From UBA1206 sp045643125 (lineage in GTDB: Bacteria > Bacillota > Clostridia > Oscillospirales > CAG-382), in assembly GCA_045643125.1 (NCBI GenBank), contig JAZUKE010000033.1:1-9689 (forward strand): a DNA stretch of 9,689 nucleotides, given 5' to 3'. This document shows positions 1-6,142 of the stretch, one piece after another; position 1 is the stretch's first letter, and the number at the start of each line of letters is the position of its first letter. The notes under the pieces are model-generated. The model was not told the DNA's origin. It was given only the letters and a program-made list of their open reading frames with translations, and did no database searches. The position numbers and the translations under genes were made by a program.

Positions 1-1151
1 CCCGTCAGTCAGGCAAAACCACTATGCTCCGAAAGCTTGCCGAAAAAGAAAACATCGGGCGTGAATATGTGTCGCTCGATGATCTGACTGTGCGTGAAAT
101 GGCGAAGAATGATCCGGCAATGTTTTTGCAGCTTCACAAACCGCCGGTGCTGATAGACGAAGTACAGTACGCCCCCGAGCTGTTCACCTATATCAAGATT
201 CACATTGACAGAAATCACAATCCCGGCGACTTCTGGATGACCGGTTCACAGATTTTCCGCTTGATGCAGGGCGTGCAGGAATCGCTTGCCGGTCGTGTGG
301 CACTTCTGCATATGTCTCCGATGTCGCAGAGAGAAATCAGCGGTCTGCCTGCCGTACCGTTTACAACCGATTTTGAAAAACTCGCAGAACAAAGCAAATC
401 CATTCAGCCGGTATCAACGCCCGAGATTTACGAAAAACTGTGGCGTGGCAGTATGCCGGGACTTGTCAGCGGGATGTTCGACGACCGCAGCATTTACTAT
501 TCTTCCTATATTTCCACTTATATCGAACGTGATGTGAGAGAGCTTTCCGGAAATATCGACGCCCTGAAATTCAACCGTTTCATTACCGCAATGGCAGCAC
601 GGGCGGCGCAAATGATCAACTTTTCCGCTGTGGCGCAGGCTGCCGAAACTGATATTCAAATGGCAAAAGCATGGACGAATATCCTTGAAACTCTCGGCAT
701 TATTTTTCTGCTTCATCCCTACTCCAACAATGTACTGAAACGAACGATCAAAACGCCGAAGGTATATTTTTACGATACCGGACTTGTATGTTATCTGACA
801 AAATGGTCGTCATCCGAAATCGCCGAAAGCGGTGCGATGAGCGGAGCGCTTCTTGAAAACTATACCGTTTCGGAAATTGTGAAGAGTTATCAGAATGCCG
901 GACTTACGCCCTATCTTTACTACTACCGTGACCGGGATGCAAAGGAAATCGATGTCATCATCGAGGGCGATGGGAAGCTCTGTCCACTTGAAATAAAGAA
1001 GACCGCAACACCGGATAAGAAAATAATCAAGACCTTCGGTGTCATTGATAAATCACCCATCAAAATCGGTACAAGCGCCGTTCTTTGTATGACGGAAGCC
1101 CTCAGTGCGTTCGACAGAGATCATTTAATTGTACCGATTTGGATGATATGA
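1..1151 (+). CDS. AAA family ATPase with DUF4143 domain (5'-truncated)
   Basis: The window opens inside this gene. The first complete codons read RQSGKTT, the core of a Walker A motif, so only a short N-terminus is missing. About 50 residues later comes the Walker B stretch VLIDEVQYAP, then the TGSQ...SLAGRV segment typical of the AAA_14 family. The middle and end match DUF4143: YIERDVREL, then KTPKVYFYDTGLVCYL, then EIDVII followed by LEIKK, which resembles a PD-(D/E)XK nuclease-like core. Proteins with this architecture (about 380-420 residues) are abundant in gut bacteria. Their substrate is unknown, although a DNA- or defence-related role is often suspected. The frame closes with TGA at 1149-1151, 25 bases before the Fic gene on the same strand, so the two are probably co-transcribed. 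An internal ATG at 24 lies within the P-loop and is not the true start. Family call firm, function unknown. Confidence 0.9.
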   Translation, partial: RQSGKTTMLRKLAEKENIGREYVSLDDLTVREMAKNDPAMFLQLHKPPVLIDEVQYAPELFTYIKIHIDRNHNPGDFWMTGSQIFRLMQGVQESLAGRVALLHMSPMSQREISGLPAVPFTTDFEKLAEQSKSIQPVSTPEIYEKLWRGSMPGLVSGMFDDRSIYYSSYISTYIERDVRELSGNIDALKFNRFITAMAARAAQMINFSAVAQAAETDIQMAKAWTNILETLGIIFLLHPYSNNVLKRTIKTPKVYFYDTGLVCYLTKWSSSEIAESGAMSGALLENYTVSEIVKSYQNAGLTPYLYYYRDRDAKEIDVIIEGDGKLCPLEIKKTATPDKKIIKTFGVIDKSPIKIGTSAVLCMTEALSAFDRDHLIVPIWMI

Positions 1152-1176
1152 TTGTATTTGCGGAGAGTGAACGATT

Positions 1177-2034
1177 ATGACACACAAAACTTCGCTCCGA
1201 TTTTTTGAAAATGTCCCCGTTCGTGCCGTCTGGGATGAAGAAAGCGCAAAATGGTGGTTTTGTGCAATGGATATCGCCGAAGCGCTGACAAAATCAAAGA
1301 ATCCGAGAAATTATTGGGCAAAGTTCAAAAGCCGTCACGATGAGTTGATGACAATTTGTCACCAACTGAAACTAAAGGCAAAAGACGGCAAATTCTACAA
1401 TACAGATGTGGATGACGAAAGTGGGCTCAATACCGTTATCGCTCTGATACCGAGCAAAAAATCCGATGTTTTCGCCAAATGGATGAAGAATATGGAAACA
1501 TCCACCGACGAAAAAAGCAAGCAAAGAGCATACGATCTGTTTGAAAGCGGATTCATTGATAATATTGTGGTCGGTACGGTCAAGGGATTGCAGCAGATAC
1601 ACGGGTATATTTTCGGCGGACTTTATGACTTTGCCGGACAAGTCCGCACGCTCAATATCGCCAAAGGCGGATTTGCATTTGCTCCCGCAATGTACCTTGA
1701 CGGAGCACTTGCACATATTGAGGCGATGCCGGAAAACACATTTGAAGATATCGTCAATAAGTATGTCGAGATGAATGTGGCGCATCCGTTTATGGAAGGC
1801 AACGGCAGAAGCACACGCATTTGGCTCGACCTGATCCTTAAAAAGAATCTGAAAAAGTGCGTGGATTGGAGCCGGATCGACAAAACCGAATATCTCGACG
1901 CTATGCGCGAAAGTGTTGACGATCCGTCAAAGATATTCGGGCTTCTCAAAAATGCTCTGACAAGTGAGATCAATGACCGCGAGATCATTATGAAGGGCAT
2001 CGATTATTCATATTACTATGAAACGGAAGAATAA
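1177..2034 (+). CDS. Bro-N domain fused to class III Fic adenylyltransferase
   Basis: This 285-residue protein joins two modules. Residues about 6-106 match the Bro-N family found in phage antirepressor-like proteins: FFENVPVRAVWDEE, WWFCAMDIAEAL, YNTDV and the closing FAKWMKNM. Residues about 113-285 are a Fic domain with the full catalytic motif HPFMEGNGRSTR at 203-214 (catalytic His203, GNGR phosphate-binding loop) and a flap at about 154-174. Fic enzymes transfer AMP from ATP to protein hydroxyl groups. The Fic part resembles the compact Neisseria-type class III enzymes, which carry the self-inhibitory helix at the C-terminus. Here that helix ends in SYYYET, with Ser278 and the likely inhibitory Glu282. 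The Bro-N part may act in DNA or partner binding (inference). A GGAG at 1162-1165 sits 11 bases before the ATG. The gene lies between the AAA-DUF4143 and DUF1963 genes, probably in one transcript. Target protein unknown. Confidence 0.92.
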   Translation: MTHKTSLRFFENVPVRAVWDEESAKWWFCAMDIAEALTKSKNPRNYWAKFKSRHDELMTICHQLKLKAKDGKFYNTDVDDESGLNTVIALIPSKKSDVFAKWMKNMETSTDEKSKQRAYDLFESGFIDNIVVGTVKGLQQIHGYIFGGLYDFAGQVRTLNIAKGGFAFAPAMYLDGALAHIEAMPENTFEDIVNKYVEMNVAHPFMEGNGRSTRIWLDLILKKNLKKCVDWSRIDKTEYLDAMRESVDDPSKIFGLLKNALTSEINDREIIMKGIDYSYYYETEE

Positions 2035-2056
2035 GGAATAATAACACATCATTTTC

Positions 2057-2062
2057 AGGAGG
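2057..2062 (+). promoter_or_regulatory. Ribosome binding site of DUF1963 gene
   Basis: A consensus AGGAGG lies 6 bases before the ATG at 2069 and fixes that start. It is the strongest ribosome binding site in the first block. No promoter is evident in the 34-base gap after the Fic gene, which fits co-transcription. Confidence 0.8.
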
Positions 2063-2068
2063 TAATAT

Positions 2069-2953
2069 ATGTTTGGTTTCAATAAAAAAGCGAAAGCAGC
2101 AACAGCAAGTGATCTCAACGGCGTATTGCAAGGCTTGGTCAGAAACGAAATCTCAATAACTATACAAAAATCCCAAAGCGGAAAAGCCGTTACGGGAAGC
2201 AGATTCGGCGGAAAGCCTGCACTTCCCGTAGGATTTGAATGGCCGAGATTTGAAGCGGAAAATTACGAAGGAGAAACGGCAAACAGACCGTTATCATTCC
2301 TATGCCAAATCAATCTTGCCGAAATCGTTGCTTTCGATAAAGATGTTCTGCTGCCCAAAAAAGGATTGCTTCTGTTTTTCTATGAGCAAGAATCGTCCAA
2401 ATGGGGATTTGATACGGAAGATAGCGGTTGTTCACGTGTATTCTATTTTGAAGACACGGAAAATGTTGAGCTTATGGACTTTCCCGATGATCTCAAGGAC
2501 GAATACAGAGTTAAAGAATTCGATATTTTATTCAGTTCAAATGATTCTTACCCAAGTTACGAAGAGCTTTGCCGTCATTCCGATATTAAATGTGATTGGG
2601 ACGAATATGATGAAAAACTTGAAAAGATCGGATATGTGCTTGACAGCGAACGTCATAAACTGCTTGGTTATGCAAATCTGATACAAGACGAAATGCTGAC
2701 AGAATGTGAACGCATATCAAGAGGGCTGTACTGCGGAGATGCAAAAAGTTATCGTAATACTCCGGAGGACGTAAAAGCCGATATCAGCAAAGCGGCATCG
2801 GAATGGATCCTGCTGTTCCAAATGGCGTCAATTCAGGAAGACGATTTTGAATTGATGTTCGGAGATGTCGGAAATCTCTATTTTTACATTCGTAAAGACG
2901 ACCTGAAAGCAAAACGATTCGATAAAGCCTGGCTCGTTTCGCAGTGCGGATAA
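2069..2953 (+). CDS. DUF1963 (YwqG-like) protein
   Basis: The 294-residue product carries the hallmarks of the DUF1963/YwqG family. These are FGGKPALPVGFEWP at residues 46-59, a segment LSFLCQINLAEI followed by LLLFFYEQ, LLGYANLIQDE in the middle, and the C-terminal LMFGDVGNLYFYI (about 262-274) with DDL and the final tryptophan-containing segment WLVSQCG. Its length is somewhat above the roughly 260 residues of Bacillus YwqG, owing to an acidic insertion (about residues 115-190). There is no signal peptide or membrane segment, so it is cytoplasmic. No biochemical role is established; the family is often found in polymorphic-toxin or immunity-like neighbourhoods, which is only suggestive here. 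The upstream neighbour is the Bro-N-Fic gene and the downstream neighbour is a broken hydrolase, both on the same strand. Confidence 0.9.
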   Translation: MFGFNKKAKAATASDLNGVLQGLVRNEISITIQKSQSGKAVTGSRFGGKPALPVGFEWPRFEAENYEGETANRPLSFLCQINLAEIVAFDKDVLLPKKGLLLFFYEQESSKWGFDTEDSGCSRVFYFEDTENVELMDFPDDLKDEYRVKEFDILFSSNDSYPSYEELCRHSDIKCDWDEYDEKLEKIGYVLDSERHKLLGYANLIQDEMLTECERISRGLYCGDAKSYRNTPEDVKADISKAASEWILLFQMASIQEDDFELMFGDVGNLYFYIRKDDLKAKRFDKAWLVSQCG

Positions 2954-2988
2954 TTTACATTTTTCATCACAACTACGAAAGGCAAGAT

Positions 2989-3512
2989 ATGTGCACCGCG
3001 ATAGCTTACAAGGGCGATGACCTGCTTTACGGGTTCAATATGGACATTGATCCGGAAGTATGGCATTACTCGATACACAAAACAAAATTTCTTTTTGCCG
3101 TCGGCATAACCGTCGGTAAAACCACATATTACGTTCACGGAGTGAACAAAAACGGCTCTTTCGGCAACGTTCCGTATATGAACGGAGAAGTATTCCCTTT
3201 TCCGCACGGTATGCGGGTCACAAGTACATAAGCGAAAACTTCGCCGTTATCAGCAACTTCCCTTTTCTTACTTCTCTTCCCGACTATTCAAATCCGTTTT
3301 ACGGAAAAGACAGATACGACAAGGCTTTTTCTGTCCTTTCGTCGGCAGGAAGCGGCTTTTCCGCGGAAGACGCGATTAAGCTTCTATACGAAGTAAGACA
3401 GGAGGGCAAGTGGGGAACGCGGGTGTCGTTCGTATATTCACGCGGCAGGAATTGCGTATATTACTTCCTCGACAACGATTTTTCAAACATACAAATTCAT
3501 ACTTTCGAATAA
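2989..3512 (+). pseudogene. Cys-nucleophile Ntn hydrolase (choloylglycine/penicillin V acylase-like), broken
   Basis: Translation from the ATG at 2989, preceded by AAAGG six bases upstream, begins MCTAIAYKG. A Cys at position 2 is the usual nucleophile of choloylglycine hydrolase/penicillin V acylase-type enzymes after Met removal. LLYGFNMDID and VHGVNKNGSFGNVPYMNGE follow, as in that family. The frame stops at 3229-3231 after 80 residues. Homologous sequence resumes in another frame from about 3222 (KYISENFAVISNFP, GKWGTRVSFVY, VYYFLDNDF) and runs to TAA at 3510-3512. The Asn of NVPYM and the Asn of VISNFP lie about 30 codons apart, against roughly 90 residues between the matching active-site asparagines of known family members. 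The middle therefore seems to have been lost in an out-of-frame deletion. The second part has no start codon of its own. The position after Gly15 is Phe where many relatives have Arg, so substrate is unclear even for an intact ancestor. Confidence 0.8.
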
Positions 3513-3562
3513 AAAATCTCCTTCGGTACATCCGTCTGAATGTTCCGAAGGAGTTTTGTTTT
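3511..3562. terminator. Bidirectional rho-independent terminator
   Basis: A 9-bp perfect stem pairs CTCCTTCGG (3518-3526) with CCGAAGGAG (3545-3553). After a T-T mismatch it can be extended by ACAT (3528-3531) and ATGT (3540-3543). A run of six A (3511-3516) lies on the left and TTTTGTTTT (3554-3562) on the right. It can therefore end transcripts from both sides: the plus-strand block ending in the broken hydrolase, and the minus-strand dockerin gene that stops at 3575. Confidence 0.88.
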
Positions 3563-3574
3563 ATTTACGGTTTA

Positions 3575-5383
3575 TTACGAAAGCGGATAAGTTTTGGGAC
3601 GAAGCGTAAATCTGAGCAGATATATGGCGTCTGCGGAATTGATCTCGGAGTCGCCGTTTACGTCGCCGCCCTGGTCAAGGGGATACTTGGACGCACGCAT
3701 CGTGTGACGGAGGAGATATACGGCATCCTGCGTGTTCACTTTGCCGTCGATGTTCATATCGCCGCGGAGCGTTTTGAATGTGGTCTCAAACGTATAAGTA
3801 AGCGGCAAAATGACGTTTTCGGTGATTACCGGCTTTTCGAGGCTGCCTTCTTCCACAAGGGCTGCAAGCGTCTTTTCGATTTCGGAAAGTTCGGGAGCGA
3901 CAGGACTTTCGCCTACATATTCGGAGAAATCGGGCACGTCGGGACGCGATACGGGATCGGGTGCTTCGGCAGTAGATTTGATTTTATATACGGGAACGGT
4001 AAGAGAAGCAAAAACGTCTTCCGACACATATTCGCCTTTTGCCGGGAAGCCCGAAAGGTCTGTTCCGTTGTCTCTGACTGCTTCCGGCAGCGTGATGGAC
4101 GTGGGAGAAGACGCATCCGTGTTTTCAAATCCGGCGCATATCATCGCAAGCTGTCCCAAGAACTGCTCGTAGGTCAGAGTCTTTTCTCTGTTTGCCATTT
4201 CGGCGCGGACAACTTTATTGGAGTTGAATTTAACAAGTATATCGTTCAACTTGGTAAAGTTCGTTTTGATAAGGATGTAATTCGTTTTATAATACGCGAA
4301 TTTTTCCTCGATCGTTTCGAGGGCGGCATATTCCGTGAGATATTTTCTGAGGCTTTCGGTGCTGCTTGCGGCAATGTTGATGTCGCGTTCGTCGATTCCC
4401 GCTTTTATGAGATCTTCTTTATTTGCAAGCACAGACGTAACAGAATTGCCCATTATTCTGTCGAAAGCGCTCGGGAGCTGCTTGCCATCGGCGATGTTTT
4501 TCATTAATACGAAAGCAGATTCGATAACGCAGAGTTTTGCGGAAGCGATCTCCATACCGGCTTTGTATGCGCCGTATGCGGGAGCGGTCTTTTTGTACTC
4601 GTTGAGAGCCGCTATGTAGGAAGCGTAAGACGCTATGACTTTTTTGTACTCTTCAAGAGCTTTTACATAGTCTTCGTAACCTTTTACCGCGTCGTTATAC
4701 TCGCCGAGCTTTTTCTCATAGTCTTCATAAGCGGCAAGCTCATCGGCGTAAGGTGCTACGATACGGTTGTATTCTTCAACCTTTTTGTTGTACGCATCAA
4801 GAAGAGAGTTATATTCTTTAAGCTGAAGCGCAGCGGCTGTTCCGGCTTCGTACGGAAGCGAAGCGACCAAAGTCGCTTCTTCGGAAGTGACTTCTGCTTC
4901 TGCGGTATAAGTCAGTTTAACACTGCGGGAATTACCTGCAGGAAGTTCCGTCAATACGGCGGTATATGATTCTCCGTCATACTCAAAAGCGGCAGTCACA
5001 CCGTCCGCTTCCGCGCTGACCGGGATCCATTTGAAAGACTTTCCGTTTGCGGTATATTCGTACACGTCGGCACAGACCGTCACCGAACCCGACGTGAATG
5101 TTTTTACGCTGACGAGCTTTTCCGTCGGGACGGAATAACTGAAAGAAATCCCGTTTTCCTCAAAAAACGCGAGTGTCGCGGTGTCGAAATACCCGGGCAT
5201 CATAGCCGAAAGCATCGACGCGATGTCGGTTTTGACTGTTTTTTCAGCGGTCGGATCGGAATAGTCGAAATCAAGTCCGGCTGCGCATACCGGGACAACG
5301 GAGGAAACTGCCAATACAAGGCAAAGGATGAGCGCAAGAAGCATCGCAGGCTTCCTGCTTTTCAAGGTTTTGGATGTGTTCAA
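3575..5383 (-). CDS. Secreted protein with tyrosine-periodic helical region and C-terminal type I dockerin
   Basis: The 602-residue protein begins with a signal peptide: a basic n-region (K5, K8, R10, K11), a hydrophobic core at about 14-31, and a likely cleavage near VCAA (32-35). Residues about 36-185 look beta-rich and match no family I recognise. Residues 191-273 are helical with tyrosines at strict intervals of 7, 7 and 3. A helical stretch (about 275-410), then a linker rich in proline and acidic residues (about 470-520), lead to a type I dockerin at 541-602. Its two calcium loops use D542/N544/D546/N550/D553 and D574/N576/D578/N582/D585, each followed by DA-V/I-YLLR. Dockerins bind cohesins, so the protein is probably attached to an extracellular scaffold. 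No catalytic domain is visible. The start is TTG at 5383-5381: an in-frame TGA lies three codons upstream, and the first ATG (Met14) would remove the basic n-region. The stop of the upstream gene is 16 bases away. Confidence 0.9.
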   Translation of the reverse strand: MNTSKTLKSRKPAMLLALILCLVLAVSSVVPVCAAGLDFDYSDPTAEKTVKTDIASMLSAMMPGYFDTATLAFFEENGISFSYSVPTEKLVSVKTFTSGSVTVCADVYEYTANGKSFKWIPVSAEADGVTAAFEYDGESYTAVLTELPAGNSRSVKLTYTAEAEVTSEEATLVASLPYEAGTAAALQLKEYNSLLDAYNKKVEEYNRIVAPYADELAAYEDYEKKLGEYNDAVKGYEDYVKALEEYKKVIASYASYIAALNEYKKTAPAYGAYKAGMEIASAKLCVIESAFVLMKNIADGKQLPSAFDRIMGNSVTSVLANKEDLIKAGIDERDINIAASSTESLRKYLTEYAALETIEEKFAYYKTNYILIKTNFTKLNDILVKFNSNKVVRAEMANREKTLTYEQFLGQLAMICAGFENTDASSPTSITLPEAVRDNGTDLSGFPAKGEYVSEDVFASLTVPVYKIKSTAEAPDPVSRPDVPDFSEYVGESPVAPELSEIEKTLAALVEEGSLEKPVITENVILPLTYTFETTFKTLRGDMNIDGKVNTQDAVYLLRHTMRASKYPLDQGGDVNGDSEINSADAIYLLRFTLRPKTYPLS

Positions 5384-5393
5384 AAGAAGTCAG

Positions 5394-5399
5394 TCCTTT
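5394..5399 (-). promoter_or_regulatory. Ribosome binding site supporting the TTG start
   Basis: On the minus strand AAAGGA (5399-5394) begins immediately after the TAG of the upstream gene (5402-5400) and sits 10 bases before the TTG at 5383. This supports the TTG start of the dockerin gene and suggests translational coupling to the nucleotidyltransferase gene. Confidence 0.65.
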
Positions 5400-5954
5400 C
5401 TATATATTTCTCGATTCAAGATTATCCTTTGATGCCAGAACGGCTTTTCTCATTTCCGAATAACCGTTCCAAAGAAGAGACGGCGTGTACTTTTTCCATT
5501 CATCGAACGAATCGTTCACGAGATATTCCCTCATAGAAGCTGCGGAAATATTTATTGTTTTTGGGATATACAGCTCCGCGACGTTTATTCCGTGTTTGCC
5601 CGCAAACCACTCCGACCGTCTCGGTTCAACGCCCGAAACGAAAAGGTCGGGATACATCCCGAAACCCGCGTACGCGGTATCGAGCACATAATCGCCCCAT
5701 TCGGAGCAGCTTTCCGCGAATATATCGGGAAGCGGATATACGCTTATTCTTTCGCCGAACACCGTACACAGCATCTCTGCTCTCTGACCGTAAGTGAACG
5801 GATTTGCAAAATTTCCCGATTCCTCCGAAGAACCGACGAGTATGCCGACTCTTTCGCAAACGGCGATGGCTTTGTTTATCATATCTTCGTGACCGATATG
5901 AAGCGTCTGAAATCGGCCGACGATCAGCCCGAAACGGAAAGGTTTGTTTTCCAT
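5400..5954 (-). CDS. NMN adenylyltransferase-like nucleotidyltransferase
   Basis: This 184-residue protein belongs to the cytidylyltransferase-like superfamily (HxGH nucleotidyltransferases) and most resembles NadM/NadR-type nicotinamide-nucleotide adenylyltransferases, which join NMN and ATP to form NAD. The N-terminal GRFQTLHIGH (13-22) holds the HxGH signature (H19, G21, H22). ISAASMR (136-142) corresponds to the second motif, ISxTxIR, with Ala where Thr is usual. WKKYTP and a C-terminal helix follow. There is no signal peptide, so it acts in the cytoplasm. I chose the ATG at 5954: AGAAG lies 6 bases before it, whereas the in-frame GTG at 5969 has no ribosome binding site and adds only five residues. 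It is first in an operon with the dockerin gene, under the promoter at 6030-6002. The NAD-related function is inferred; another small-molecule nucleotidyl transfer is possible. Confidence 0.85.
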   Translation of the reverse strand: MENKPFRFGLIVGRFQTLHIGHEDMINKAIAVCERVGILVGSSEESGNFANPFTYGQRAEMLCTVFGERISVYPLPDIFAESCSEWGDYVLDTAYAGFGMYPDLFVSGVEPRRSEWFAGKHGINVAELYIPKTINISAASMREYLVNDSFDEWKKYTPSLLWNGYSEMRKAVLASKDNLESRNI

Positions 5955-6001
5955 TGTAATCTTCTTCACCGATTTTTTTGCGTTTATTTTATAACGTATT
6001 C

Positions 6002-6030
6002 ATTATACTACAAAAAAGTCATTTTTTCAA
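6002..6030 (-). promoter_or_regulatory. Sigma-A-type promoter of the nucleotidyltransferase-dockerin operon
   Basis: Read on the minus strand, TTGAAA (6030-6025) is followed after exactly 17 bases by TATAAT (6007-6002). Transcription would begin near 5995, about 40 bases before the ATG at 5954. Flanking DNA is very AT-rich. No equally good promoter for the divergent ATPase gene is visible in the same gap. Confidence 0.85.
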
Positions 6031-6131
6031 GTAATATATGCAAAAAATATACGGTAAATTTCATTTTCGGCTCAAAAAAAACGGGCAGATCGTTCCGAAA
6101 ACGCATATCTTATACCGAAAGAAAAAAATCC

Positions 6132-6137
6132 GGAGGG
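6132..6137 (+). promoter_or_regulatory. Ribosome binding site fixing the ATPase start
   Basis: GGAGGG lies 5 bases before the ATG at 6143. It selects that start over upstream in-frame ATG codons (for example at 6038), which lack a ribosome binding site and would add a low-complexity lysine-rich leader. Confidence 0.8.
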
Positions 6138-6142
6138 ATCGT

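Noticed and set aside
3410..4507. Open frame of 365 codons on the plus strand
   Set aside because: It lies in codon register opposite the dockerin gene and stays open because that gene rarely uses TTA, CTA or TCA codons. It has no ribosome binding site, and the minus-strand product has a signal peptide and dockerin motifs.
6087..6097. AGATCGTTCCG shared with 7719-7729 upstream of two plus-strand genes
   Set aside because: Pairs of identical 11-mers are expected by chance in a window this long, and the two copies stand at different distances from their start codons.
6009..6142. Promoter for the P-loop ATPase gene
   Set aside because: Several AT-rich -10-like strings exist (for example near 6048 and 6111), but none has an acceptable -35 box at normal spacing.
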